Part shown: piece after piece, positions 44,360 through 53,300 of the stretch
How the letters are laid out: each line of letters opens with the position of its first letter
Numbering within the stretch: the first letter of the stretch is position 1
From: Gimesia chilikensis
GTDB lineage: Bacteria > Planctomycetota > Planctomycetia > Planctomycetales > Planctomycetaceae
Direction: 5' to 3'
DNA length: 64,000 nucleotides
NCBI RefSeq assembly: GCF_007744075.1
Contig: NZ_CP036266.1
Coordinates: forward strand, 7,406,564 to 7,470,563
Notes under the pieces: model-generated
What the model saw: the letters and a program-made list of their open reading frames with translations, nothing else
What the model was told of the DNA's origin: nothing
Databases searched by the model: none
Made by a program: the position numbers and the translations under genes

Positions 44360-45022
44360 TTACTTGACATGTAGACTGTCTTTATCGTTCATCTGCAGTA
44401 CCTGACCATGGTGCAGTGTCTTGACGACTAATCCCGCATCAGTAAAAAACCGGATCTGTGCAGTATAGTGAAATTCATGCGATTCACCCGCTCGCAGACG
44501 ATACGGCCCTGTCCAGGGCATGGAAGGTCCCTTCAATTCATATATCAGCGGAGTCTTCGTCGTATTGACAATTTTGGTAGCTGGAACCTGAGTTCCTTCC
44601 AGAATCGTGAAGAAGCAGGAATTATGAACCGGGTCTCGCTCAACAAACCAGTGATCCCGTACCTGGTTTAGCCATTCAGCCTGAGCGCGTTCCTGATCTT
44701 CTGTCAGCACAGCAAAGCGGGAGTATTCTGCCAGCAACAGTTTGGCGATTTTGGCCGATTCCGATTTTGGATACAGGCGAATCACCTTGGCGGCAATCCG
44801 CTTCTGTTGTGAAAGCACCAGCTTCTCCACACCCTTCAGAAGTTCCTGAGCAGCCTGCTCCTGCTCCTCGGAGGTCAGTTCAGCCGGCTTGGCATCTGTG
44901 GCAAACGGGTCTTTTTGGGCATAGACTGATGGTGAAACGAGTGTCGCCCCCACCAGCAGCATCAAAACAGAGAGCACAGAATGTTTGAAAGATAGTTTAT
45001 TCGAGTAGATGACCTGGGTCAT
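44360..45022 (-). CDS. Secreted protein of unknown function
   Basis: A 220-residue protein. I prefer ATG at 45022 because AGGTGAG lies 5 bases before it; a GTG three codons upstream is also in frame. A signal peptide (F-K-H-S-V-L-S-V-L-M-L-L-V-G-A, cleaved near V-Y-A-Q) is followed by a helical stretch (E-E-Q-E-Q-A-A-Q-E-L-L-K-G) and a beta-rich C-terminal part. No known domain is recognised. It is divergent from the ABC-2 permease gene. Confidence 0.72.
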   Translation of the reverse strand: MTQVIYSNKLSFKHSVLSVLMLLVGATLVSPSVYAQKDPFATDAKPAELTSEEQEQAAQELLKGVEKLVLSQQKRIAAKVIRLYPKSESAKIAKLLLAEYSRFAVLTEDQERAQAEWLNQVRDHWFVERDPVHNSCFFTILEGTQVPATKIVNTTKTPLIYELKGPSMPWTGPYRLRAGESHEFHYTAQIRFFTDAGLVVKTLHHGQVLQMNDKDSLHVK

Positions 45023-45354
45023 AGATCTCACCTCAGCAATAGCAACACGGATATCAGAACACGTACCTTAAATGTACACGGTAAACCGGAGGCGAGCCGT
45101 TTTCGCCTGGAGAAACCAGTCGATTTTTTATACAGAATCGAGCTGTAGACGATTTCTTTTCCGTCAGAGGTGTCTTCCATACATTCTTCACAAGCACATT
45201 ATCCCCAATAAGTTAACAAACGAATGGAAATTCATGTTTCTGATCAGGTGGCCAGAGCAGACATCTCCGGTCAAATCGCATAAAATAGTTACAACGACTG
45301 GGAAGAGAAATTGTCCTTCGGGCAGTTCAGATTTCATAGAAAGATTATCTACCA
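45023..45354. other. Divergent intergenic region before the ABC-2 permease gene
   Basis: 332 bases, moderately AT-rich, between the small secreted protein (-) and the ABC-2 permease (+). I see no convincing promoter pair, RNA gene or repeat. An overlapping 112-codon frame covering part of it has no coding features and runs into the permease gene in another frame. Confidence 0.45.
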
Positions 45355-46251
45355 ATGGCCAGCAACTCCCGCCCTCAATATGGGCGTGTCTGGATTACTT
45401 TTCTGCGTAACTCACTGATTCGTGAAATGACCTTTCGTGGTAACCTCCTGATCACGATTGTCACCCGTGGATTCTGGTTCGCAGCGCAGTTGATTCTGTT
45501 CGATATCATTTACCGCAACGTCAATTCCATTAATGACTGGACACGCGAAGAGTATTTCGCTTTTATGGCGACCGGGATGTTGATCAATGCAATCGTGGAA
45601 ACATTTTTCATGCCCAACTGCGCCAACTTCAGCGAATTGATCAGGAATGGAAATCTGGACTTCGTCCTGCTGAAGCCCATCGATACACAGTTCCTGGTTT
45701 CATTTGAAAAAGTCAATCTGGCGATGTTGAATCAGATTGTGCTCGCGGGAGCTCTCTTACTCTACGCGCTGGCGCATACGACGCAACTCGAACCGGCGCT
45801 GTCCGTGCTGCAGTATCAGATTCAAGCCGGGCAATGGGGTTGGCTGCTTCATCTCTGCCTGCTGGGCACGGGACAGATCCTGATGTACTGCCTGCTGCTG
45901 ATGATTGGTGTTGCCTTTTTCTACAGCCTGATGATTGCGCTGGCCAGCAGCAGTATCTGGTTCGGGCGGAACCAGGGCCTGTATGACTTCTGGTTTTACA
46001 TTACCGTGTTTGCCCGTTATCCACGCAGTATTTATAGTGGCTCTCCCACTGGAGAGATCCTGCAGTTCGCCTTTTCGTATGTAATCCCGATCCTGCTGGT
46101 CGTTACAATTCCTGCGCGTCAGTTACTTTCTAAAGCGCTTGAGCCATCCTGGATCACACTGGTCTCCATTTCAATTACCCTGGTGCTGCTGTTTGTTTCG
46201 CGTTGGATTTTCAAATGGTCATTGAACAGTTATCGCAGTGCCAGTAGTTGA
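45355..46251 (+). CDS. ABC-2 type transporter permease (DUF990-like)
   Basis: A 298-residue membrane protein with about six helices. The N-terminal [17 protein letters not shown] and the first loop (N-D-W-T-R-E-E-Y) followed by [17 protein letters not shown] fit the DUF990/ABC-2 family, where I-R-x-G-x-L-D-x-x-L-L-K-P is the usual signature. Members form half of an ABC exporter and need an ATPase and usually a second permease; neither is in the window. TrkA follows after 49 bases on the same strand. Confidence 0.84.
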   Translation: MASNSRPQYGRVWITFLRNSLIREMTFRGNLLITIVTRGFWFAAQLILFDIIYRNVNSINDWTREEYFAFMATGMLINAIVETFFMPNCANFSELIRNGNLDFVLLKPIDTQFLVSFEKVNLAMLNQIVLAGALLLYALAHTTQLEPALSVLQYQIQAGQWGWLLHLCLLGTGQILMYCLLLMIGVAFFYSLMIALASSSIWFGRNQGLYDFWFYITVFARYPRSIYSGSPTGEILQFAFSYVIPILLVVTIPARQLLSKALEPSWITLVSISITLVLLFVSRWIFKWSLNSYRSASS

Positions 46252-46300
46252 TACAGCGAGCCTGACTACCAGACTGAATCAGTTTACTGTTGAGTAGAAT

Positions 46301-47644
46301 ATGAATATTGTCATCATGGGTGCGGGAACTGTGGGCACATTTGTCGCTGACACGCTCTGCGCCGAACAACATAACGTCACCATCATTGACCAGTCGCGCC
46401 GCGCTCTGGAACAGATTGAAGAACGGGTCGACGTGCAGACCATCTGCGGCTCTGCCTGTGACTCCGCCATCCTCTTTCAGGCAGGTGTCCTGGGAGCAGA
46501 CCTGTGTCTGGCGGTAACCAGCCAGGACGAAGTCAACATGGTTGGCGCCAGCCTTGCCAAAGCCATGGGTTCCCGACGTTGTGTCGCCCGGGTATTCAAT
46601 CACGCCTATCTGAATCTGAGCACCTTCGACTACCAGCGGCATTTCAACATCGACCGCCTGCTCAGTCTGGAACATCTGACCGCCCTCGAACTCGCAAAGC
46701 AGATCGGAGAGCCGGGCCTGTTTGCGGTGGAGAACTTTGCCCGCGGCGAAGTTGTGATTCAGGTGCTCGACGTACAGCCCGGCGTCAAAGCGGACGGGGT
46801 GTTGCTCCGGAATCTCAAGCTACCCAGCGGTGTACGAGTAGGCCTGATTTCGGATGGCAACAGTACGTCTATTGCGGGTGCAGATAATGTGATTGAAGCC
46901 GGGCAGATCGTGACGCTGATTGGCACCCAGGAGAACATCGATAAAGTGCATCGCATGTTCCAGCATAAGCGGGCCTTGAAGTTCCGCGTCATTATCGCCG
47001 GCGGTGGAAATATCGGTTTCAACCTGGCGCGCATCCTGCAGAAGAAAGAATACTCGGTAACGATTCTCGAAACCGACCCCCAACGTTGTGAATTTCTCTC
47101 CCGACACCTGAGCTCCACCACCGTCCTGCACGCGGATGCAACCCGCCGCACGGAAATGGAAGAGGCCCGAGTCGGAAAGGCTGATGTATTCGTCGCCGCG
47201 ACCGGACGGGATGAGGATAACATCGTGTGTGGTGTGGAGGCCAAAGAGCTGGGAGCAGACCGCATCATGAGTATTGTGCGTCGGCCAGATTATGCCAACG
47301 TGCTGGAAAAACTGGGGATCGATGTCGCCGTCAGTCCCCGGGAAGTCATCACCCGTCAGATCATGGGAATGGTTCATTCAGGACCTGTGATCAGCCACTC
47401 TGAAATTGGTGGGGGTAACTCGCTGATCCTGGAAGTAGAGGTTCGAAAGAACTCCCCCATTACCCAGGCTAAACTGAAAGATATAAAATTGAAGCAGGCA
47501 CTGATTGCTGCGGTCGTAAAAGAGGACTGTGTCCGTGTACCCGGTGCCGATGATCAGATTCAGTCAGGCGATACTGTAATTCTGCTGTGTGAGAAAGATA
47601 ATCTGAACGAGATCCTGCCGCTGTTTAAAACGGTCAAACAGTAG
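46301..47644 (+). CDS. trkA: Trk potassium uptake regulatory subunit TrkA
   Basis: A 447-residue protein with the doubled layout of TrkA: Rossmann fold 1 starts [16 protein letters not shown] 1 follows, then Rossmann fold 2 ([12 protein letters not shown]), ending in RCK_C 2 ([10 protein letters not shown]). Both nucleotide-binding G-x-G-x-x-G motifs are intact. It binds NAD(H) on the cytoplasmic side and gates the TrkH/TrkG potassium channel, which is not encoded in this window. It lies 49 bases after the permease, possibly in one transcript. Confidence 0.93.
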   Translation: MNIVIMGAGTVGTFVADTLCAEQHNVTIIDQSRRALEQIEERVDVQTICGSACDSAILFQAGVLGADLCLAVTSQDEVNMVGASLAKAMGSRRCVARVFNHAYLNLSTFDYQRHFNIDRLLSLEHLTALELAKQIGEPGLFAVENFARGEVVIQVLDVQPGVKADGVLLRNLKLPSGVRVGLISDGNSTSIAGADNVIEAGQIVTLIGTQENIDKVHRMFQHKRALKFRVIIAGGGNIGFNLARILQKKEYSVTILETDPQRCEFLSRHLSSTTVLHADATRRTEMEEARVGKADVFVAATGRDEDNIVCGVEAKELGADRIMSIVRRPDYANVLEKLGIDVAVSPREVITRQIMGMVHSGPVISHSEIGGGNSLILEVEVRKNSPITQAKLKDIKLKQALIAAVVKEDCVRVPGADDQIQSGDTVILLCEKDNLNEILPLFKTVKQ

Positions 47645-47813
47645 AATCGGCACAGACTGCCCGGTTGTGATCTTCAGCAGAGATTCTCAAACTCTCTCCC
47701 CTCCCGCTGCCGAATCTAGTCTATACTTCATTTGCAGTGTTCTTAAACTTGGTCCCGGGATCTCTCTACATAGACTGATTCTGATTTTCGAATACAGACA
47801 GCGGGTTGCGTTC

Positions 47814-48218
47814 ATGATCGATCGTAGAAGTTCTAATAACCGACGTTCCGGAGATGAACGTCGTAATTATGAGAGACTGGAAGCAGGTATCGAAGTCCGC
47901 CTGCTGAGATCCGGCAGCGGTTCGGGTCATGAACCTTTGGAAGGAACTGTGAGTGATGTTTCCGTTGACGGTCTGCGCATGCTGCTGGATGTGGCTTTGA
48001 CCATCGAAGAGACACTGCTGGTACAGGTTCATAGTGCAGGCGAGCATCTATTTAACTCGACCGCCCGAGTCGTTTGGCAGAACCAGGATGATTCCGGAAA
48101 ATACGTCACAGGTTGTGAGCTGTGTGTCTTTCTGACCAACAAACAGTTTAAAACACTCAAAGAGTTCATCGGTAATCAAATCACACCTGTCTCGCTGGCG
48201 CATGATCGACGTGTCTGA
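47814..48218 (+). CDS. PilZ-domain protein
   Basis: A 134-residue protein. The ATG at 47814 gives a basic start (I-D-R-R-S-S-N-N-R-R-S-G-D-E-R-R-N). The c-di-GMP-binding pattern is R-x-x-x-R near E-R-R-N-Y-E-R and D-V-S-V-D-G in the following strand, as expected for a PilZ domain. It should bind c-di-GMP in the cytoplasm and pass the signal to an unknown partner. No GGDEF or EAL protein lies in the window. An in-frame start 49 codons upstream is less likely, as it adds an unstructured leader. Confidence 0.83.
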   Translation: MIDRRSSNNRRSGDERRNYERLEAGIEVRLLRSGSGSGHEPLEGTVSDVSVDGLRMLLDVALTIEETLLVQVHSAGEHLFNSTARVVWQNQDDSGKYVTGCELCVFLTNKQFKTLKEFIGNQITPVSLAHDRRV

Positions 48219-48236
48219 AACCTGCTCTGACCGATT

Positions 48237-48989
48237 TCAACCAATCGTATAGCCACCATCGACTACGATTTCCTGCCCGACAATAAAGCGTGCTGCATCG
48301 GAAGCCAGAAACACGGCCGTTTCTGCGATGTCTTCCGGCTTCCCGAAACTACCGGATATTAATCGCTGACTGATCTGCGTCGCGACTCCCTCCAGTTGTT
48401 CCTCATTCAGACCGACCTGACTCCAGATGGGAGTGTTGATCGGCCCCGGCGCGATTGAATTGACGCGAATGCCGCGCGGGCCCAGTTCCGCAGCCAGAGT
48501 CTGTGCCAGAGATTTAACCGCAGCCTTGGACGCCGAGTAGGCAGCCAGCCCTGGAAAACCGACCTGCGTCAGAAAGGTGGAGATAAACAGAATCGATGCA
48601 CCTTCGCTCAGATCCGGCAGAAAAGTGCGCACGGTCTGCAGGGCACCATGAAAATTCACGTTAAAGGTTTCGTCGATTGCTGAACGCGAAGAATCTTCAA
48701 TCGGGATCACCCGTGCCAGCCCTGCGTTGGGCACCAGAATATCGACCCGCCCGAAGCGGCGTTTGGTCCCCTCGGAGAGTCGCAGCAGATCCTCTTCACT
48801 GGTTACATCCCCGTCGATGACCAGTGTTCGTGCTGGATAGTGGGCTTCCAGTTCTTCCAGCAGTTCACTACGGCGGGAGAACACAACGACCTTGGCCCCT
48901 TCATTCAGAAAATGCTCTGCAATGGAGCGTCCAATGCCACTGCTCGCGCCTGTGATGACGGCAACCTTATTAAACAGACGATCGGTCAT
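48237..48989 (-). CDS. SDR-family oxidoreductase (short-chain dehydrogenase)
   Basis: A 250-residue classical SDR with a strong ribosome-binding site (GGAGGGAG). It has the cofactor motif T-G-A-S-S-G-I-G, V-P-N-A-G in the third strand, and Y-S-A-S-K as the active Tyr-Lys pair. It ends with V-V-D-G-G-Y-T-I-G. It uses NAD(P)(H) on an unknown alcohol or ketone. It is cytoplasmic and lies convergent to the PilZ gene, only 18 bases from its stop, so no promoter lies between them. Confidence 0.88.
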   Translation of the reverse strand: MTDRLFNKVAVITGASSGIGRSIAEHFLNEGAKVVVFSRRSELLEELEAHYPARTLVIDGDVTSEEDLLRLSEGTKRRFGRVDILVPNAGLARVIPIEDSSRSAIDETFNVNFHGALQTVRTFLPDLSEGASILFISTFLTQVGFPGLAAYSASKAAVKSLAQTLAAELGPRGIRVNSIAPGPINTPIWSQVGLNEEQLEGVATQISQRLISGSFGKPEDIAETAVFLASDAARFIVGQEIVVDGGYTIG

Positions 48990-49132
48990 GAGCTCCCTCC
49001 GTGAGTCAAATCGCAGTCCATGCTGCAGAAGCCCTCTCCTGCAGGGCGCAAACGATTCACGCCGGAGAGAGTAGAAAACCTGCGATCAGCTATACCAGTT
49101 CATTCTTGCAATCGCAAGCTTCGGATCGCCGC

Positions 49133-51277
49133 TTAGTGGATGAGGATGAACTCATTGGAGTTGAGGTAGGCCCAGTAGACATCCTGGTAGCTCTGCTGAA
49201 CTGCGATCTGGGGAGGCACATTGCGGGAAGTCAGATAGCGGGTCCGTTCCTTGACCAGCCGTTTGAGTTCGGTCAGCTCCCTGGATGTGGGATAACGAGT
49301 CAACGCAGCCAGGCTTAGCTTCTTGATGCGGGCATCAGGTGAGCGTTCTTTGATCGCCGAGGCCAGGATGGTATCTTTCCTGTTATAATCCAGGCTGTTC
49401 TGCACCAGGGGACCATTCATCATCAGCAGAGCCTGGGTGATGGTACCGTCGAAAGTGGTCGTTTCGTCATTCTCTTCATTCTGATGAGTGTAGACAAACT
49501 GCTGCAGCCATTGATCACGTTTCTGCATCTTCTTCCAGGCCGACTGATAGTCGGTAACGATCTCTGCCGGATTGGTTGTTACCAGCAGTGAATCATAAAG
49601 CTGCTCTACCGTCATCTGCTTCACGTACATCCGGCTGAAATTGGGAGTGCTGCCGTCATCCGGATCGTCGGACGCGTTATCGGCAGTAAACTGACTGCTG
49701 AGTCGATAGGCGTCTGAAAGGCAGATCCACTGAATCAGCTGTTTGATGTTGTAGTTACTATCAGCGAACTGCCGCGCCAGTTCGTCCAGCAGCTCGGGAT
49801 GTGTGGGGGAATTGTGGTAGCCAATATCGTCGATCGGTCGAGTGAATCCGTATGCGAAAAAGTGAGCCCACATGCGATTGACCATCGCCCGCGCCAGTTG
49901 ATCGGTTTTGCCGGAGGTCATCAGTTTCGCCAGTTCCTGACGACGATTCACATTCGGACCCTCGGGAATTTTTACACCGGCAAATTTAGGATAAGCGGGC
50001 TGCATCAATCCCTGTCGGGTTTCATAAAACGTCGTACCGCCATCACGCAGGGAGACCAAAGTCAGTTGAGTCTGATCCTTTTCCCCTTTTTTGTCAGTCC
50101 GTTTTTTGCGAACGATCTTCGTCTGCTTGAAAAAGCTGTTGATTTCCCAGAACTGACTCTGGGTAGCTTCGTTGAAGGGATGATTATGGCACTGCGTGCA
50201 TTGAATCTGCGTTCCCAGGAACAGACGGGTTGTGATTGCGGTCGCTGGTACTGCCTGGTTATTCAAATGGGCCAGCAGAAAGTTTGTGGCCCCGTTGGAA
50301 TCGGCGTCCCCTTCAGCAGCCACCAGATCGAACACGATATCATTCCAGGGACGGTTATCATCAAAACTCTGTACCAGGAAATCCTGTAATGCACGGCGGT
50401 TAATTCCGCGCGAAGTGGACCGACCAATTAACAGACGGGTCCAGATCGTCGACCAGTTCGTTACGTAAGATGGATTTTCCAGTAGCTTCTGAACCAGTTG
50501 CTGGTGTTTGTCTGGCTGTTTGGACTTCAGGAAGTTTTCGGCCTCTTCGGGTGTTGGAATGCGACCAATCACATCGAGGTAGACCCGACGGACCCACTCC
50601 GCGTCAGTGGCAGCAGGAGAAGGTGTAATATTCGCAGCCTGCCAGCCATCCTGAATCCGATGGTTAATAAAAGTAACGATCGCTTCATCAGACGCATCCG
50701 CGGGCAGCTTCTCTACCGGCGGTAATACTTTCGGTTTGGCAGCCACCAGAGGCTGATCCGTAAGCTGAGTGACGGTTCCATCCTGATGCAGTCGCAGCAT
50801 GGGATGCTGCGATGAATCGAACCGGGGAGACCGCCGTGTACCATCTTCGGTGACCAGCGTTTCCTCAGGCTCTGGTGTCAATTCAGACGGGGTTTGCTGG
50901 TTGTCAGCCAGTTGAGGTTCGGTGGAGGGTCCTCGAAATACATACCAGACCACAACCACCAGCCCCAGAACTGCAGTCGCTGCCAGCCCGGCCCGGGACA
51001 GCGATCTACGACGAACCTGATCATGAGGCTGCTTCAGCACCGGCAGCTCTGAGTCAGTAACAGGGGATGCAACGGCCATCTCAGCGTCGGAGCCTAGTGC
51101 CTGATCCCAGTAAAGTGTTCCATGCAGGTGCGCATAATTCAGGTAGTACTGCATCGCGTCCGGATTGGAGAGAACGATCTCTTCCAGCCTCTGCTGCTCT
51201 TCAGCAGTCAGACGCTCCTCGCACAATGCTTCCATAAGCAAAGAAAGCTCAGCTAATTGTACTTCCTGCTTACTCAT
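49133..51277 (-). CDS. Anti-sigma-like N-terminus fused through one helix to a DUF1549/DUF1553 protein
   Basis: A 714-residue protein. The ATG at 51277 overlaps the sigma factor stop by 8 bases, indicating coupled translation. Residues ~1-90 look like planctomycete anti-sigma domains (E-A-L-C-E-E-R-L-T-A-E-E-Q-Q-R-L, then D-A-M-Q-Y-Y-L-N-Y-A-H-L-H-G-T-L-Y-W). A membrane helix follows (L-A-A-T-A-V-L-G-L-V-V-V-V, ~95-110), then a linker to ~210. The rest is DUF1549 (W-V-R-R-V-Y-L-D-V-I-G-R-I-P) and DUF1553. The C-T-Q-C-H-N-H-P-F motif could bind haem c. It appears to be a sigma regulator with a large periplasmic domain. Confidence 0.85.
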   Translation of the reverse strand: MSKQEVQLAELSLLMEALCEERLTAEEQQRLEEIVLSNPDAMQYYLNYAHLHGTLYWDQALGSDAEMAVASPVTDSELPVLKQPHDQVRRRSLSRAGLAATAVLGLVVVVWYVFRGPSTEPQLADNQQTPSELTPEPEETLVTEDGTRRSPRFDSSQHPMLRLHQDGTVTQLTDQPLVAAKPKVLPPVEKLPADASDEAIVTFINHRIQDGWQAANITPSPAATDAEWVRRVYLDVIGRIPTPEEAENFLKSKQPDKHQQLVQKLLENPSYVTNWSTIWTRLLIGRSTSRGINRRALQDFLVQSFDDNRPWNDIVFDLVAAEGDADSNGATNFLLAHLNNQAVPATAITTRLFLGTQIQCTQCHNHPFNEATQSQFWEINSFFKQTKIVRKKRTDKKGEKDQTQLTLVSLRDGGTTFYETRQGLMQPAYPKFAGVKIPEGPNVNRRQELAKLMTSGKTDQLARAMVNRMWAHFFAYGFTRPIDDIGYHNSPTHPELLDELARQFADSNYNIKQLIQWICLSDAYRLSSQFTADNASDDPDDGSTPNFSRMYVKQMTVEQLYDSLLVTTNPAEIVTDYQSAWKKMQKRDQWLQQFVYTHQNEENDETTTFDGTITQALLMMNGPLVQNSLDYNRKDTILASAIKERSPDARIKKLSLAALTRYPTSRELTELKRLVKERTRYLTSRNVPPQIAVQQSYQDVYWAYLNSNEFILIH

Positions 51278-51848
51278 GACTATACGACTCAGCTGCAATG
51301 TAACGGTTAATGCATTCAAATAAAGTTCGACGAACCCGGCCCAGTGACTGATAAACCGAATTCACAGGGCGTCCCAGATCGTCAGCCAACTCTTTTCCCT
51401 GATTACTTCCCTGATAACGTCGTTGAATCAGTTCACGATCTTTCTTACGTAATTTCGCGAGGCAGAACGTCAGGGCATTCCGCCGCAGTTCGAACAGGTC
51501 CTGGTTCTCTTTGACCGCTTCTGCCACCTGTGAGACAAACTCATCACTGAACTGGTGCTTGTCTCGACCACGCTTTTTCCGATATTTCAGTATTTCATAA
51601 TGTGCGATCTGGCAGGCCCAGGCAAAAAAATTGGTTCCGACCTCAAACTGAGCTGCCTTCTTCCAGATAACCAGATTCGTATTCTGCAGAATCTCTTCCG
51701 CTTCCAGTGGATGTGGAATCATCGAGAGAATGTAGAGGTAGATCCTCCGCTGATGCCTGGTAAACAGCGAAATGAATTCCCGACTCTCTTCCGATGACGT
51801 ATCTGGAAAAGCAGGTAGATCGGTCGAACTGGTCAATGGACTGCCCAA
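51270..51848 (-). CDS. RNA polymerase sigma-70 family (ECF-like) sigma factor, planctomycete type
   Basis: A 192-residue sigma factor. The start appears to be TTG at 51848, with only a weak ribosome-binding site; no ATG fits. Region 2 is seen in R-R-I-Y-L-Y-I-L-S-M-I-P, then A-E-E-I-L-Q-N-T-N-L-V-I-W-K-K and F-F-A-W-A-C-Q-I-A; region 4 is R-E-L-I-Q-R-R-Y-Q-G and the helix-turn-helix L-G-R-P-V-N-S-V-Y-Q-S-L-G-R-V-R-R. It recruits RNA polymerase to a special promoter set. It overlaps the anti-sigma/DUF1549 gene, and a terminator cuts it off from the DUF1501 gene upstream. Confidence 0.9.
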   Translation of the reverse strand: MGSPLTSSTDLPAFPDTSSEESREFISLFTRHQRRIYLYILSMIPHPLEAEEILQNTNLVIWKKAAQFEVGTNFFAWACQIAHYEILKYRKKRGRDKHQFSDEFVSQVAEAVKENQDLFELRRNALTFCLAKLRKKDRELIQRRYQGSNQGKELADDLGRPVNSVYQSLGRVRRTLFECINRYIAAESYSHE

Positions 51849-51894
51849 TCTTTTACATCAATTTCAAATATCACTTTCCAGCAGAAACGAGACT

Positions 51895-51930
51895 AAAACA
51901 GCGGAAGCCCCTGCGAGCATCCGCTGTTTT
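51895..51930 (-). terminator. Intrinsic terminator between the DUF1501 and sigma factor genes
   Basis: A perfect 11-bp stem (AAAACAGCGGA at 51895-51905, TCCGCTGTTTT at 51920-51930) with a 14-base loop lies 32 bases after the DUF1501 stop. It suggests the sigma gene has its own promoter. The T-run is only four bases long on the minus strand. Confidence 0.7.
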
Positions 51931-51962
51931 ATGGCTTCATTCAGCTGATCATCAGACTGAGA

Positions 51963-53237
51963 CTAACCGATCAGTTCTTTAATCGGAGTTCCACCATTGG
52001 CCAGCTTCATCGGACGACCTCGTTTTGAGGTATGTACGATATCCAGCGGAATTCCCAGTGAGTGAGCAACGGTTGCCCACAGGTCACCAGGCAGGTAGCT
52101 CTTGCCTTCAATGCCGATACCATCGCTGTCGGTCTTACCGATAGCCTGACCGTTCTTCAGTCCGCCACCACCGACCATGGCGGTCCAACTGGCGGCCCAG
52201 TGGTCACGACCGACGTTCTGGTTGATCCGCGGTGTACGACCAAATTCACCCATACAGACGATGGTCACATCATCCAGCATGCCGCGCTGTTTCAGGTCGG
52301 TTACCAGAGCTGAGATCCCTTTATCCAGCTGAGGCAGGTTCTGATTCTTGAGTGAATCGAACACACCCTGGTGCAGGTCCCAGCTGCCAACCGAAGCGGA
52401 GACTTCGACGAAAGGCACACCGACCTGGACCAGACGACGGGCCAGCAGCAGTCCCTGTCCGAAGTTGCCGGTACCGTAGGCGTCTTTGACAGCCGCTGGT
52501 TCCTGATCAACCTTAAAGGCTTCCATCTGGCTGGAAGTCATCAGGTTGACTGCTTTCTTGTAGATGTCCTTGTGAGAGTTGGCGGACTCACCACGCTTGG
52601 ATTTAATGAATCCGGACTCCAGAACCTGGAGCATATCCAGCCGCTGACCCAGACGCTGTTTTTCAGCCATGTTGATATCAGCGTTTTGAATAGTACCATT
52701 GCTGGATACTACGAATGGCGAGTGAGCCATTCCCAGGAAGCCGGCACTACCCCGGCTGCCGCCGACGGAAATGAACGAGGGGATATCCAGTTCTTTACGA
52801 CGTGAACCGAGTTCGTAGCTGACTACCGAACCGAAGGTCGGGTGTACCACGGTGGGGTTAGGTACGTATGCAGAGTGCATATAGTAGGTACCACGGGCAT
52901 GGTCGGCTTCACGAGTACTCATGGAGCGAATCAGCGACAGGTTATCCATGACCTGAGCGGTCTTGGGCATATGCTCAGAAATCTGCATATCACCTTTGGT
53001 GCTGATTGGCTTGAATTCGCCGCCGTTCTTGGAACCTGGTTTCAAATCCCAGATGTCGATGGTCGGTGGTCCACCCGGCATCCAGATCAGGATACAGGCT
53101 TTCTGCTGCTTCGTAACCTGAGCAGCATTCGCTTCCAGGTGTGACAGGAAGTTCATTGTTGGAATCGCGGTCGCTGCACCTGCGACGTGCTTCATAAAGT
53201 GCCGACGCGTCATTCCGTAAGGATTCATAATAGTCAT
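51963..53237 (-). CDS. DUF1501 family protein with Tat signal
   Basis: A 424-residue exported protein. A twin-arginine signal is seen ([14 protein letters not shown]); ATG at 53237 or 53228 are both possible starts. DUF1501 features are clear: [28 protein letters not shown] and the end motif E-F-G-R-T-P-R-I-N, followed by G-R-D-H-W. These proteins have a sulfatase-like alkaline phosphatase fold and in planctomycetes always accompany DUF1549/DUF1553 proteins. Their reaction is not known. It lies 63 bases after the second DUF1549 gene, on the same strand. Confidence 0.9.
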   Translation of the reverse strand: MTIMNPYGMTRRHFMKHVAGAATAIPTMNFLSHLEANAAQVTKQQKACILIWMPGGPPTIDIWDLKPGSKNGGEFKPISTKGDMQISEHMPKTAQVMDNLSLIRSMSTREADHARGTYYMHSAYVPNPTVVHPTFGSVVSYELGSRRKELDIPSFISVGGSRGSAGFLGMAHSPFVVSSNGTIQNADINMAEKQRLGQRLDMLQVLESGFIKSKRGESANSHKDIYKKAVNLMTSSQMEAFKVDQEPAAVKDAYGTGNFGQGLLLARRLVQVGVPFVEVSASVGSWDLHQGVFDSLKNQNLPQLDKGISALVTDLKQRGMLDDVTIVCMGEFGRTPRINQNVGRDHWAASWTAMVGGGGLKNGQAIGKTDSDGIGIEGKSYLPGDLWATVAHSLGIPLDIVHTSKRGRPMKLANGGTPIKELIG

Positions 53238-53300
53238 GATAGTGGCCTTTTGCGAAAAGGATGTTTGTTTATTGATTTGTCTTTAGCACGACGCTGTAGT

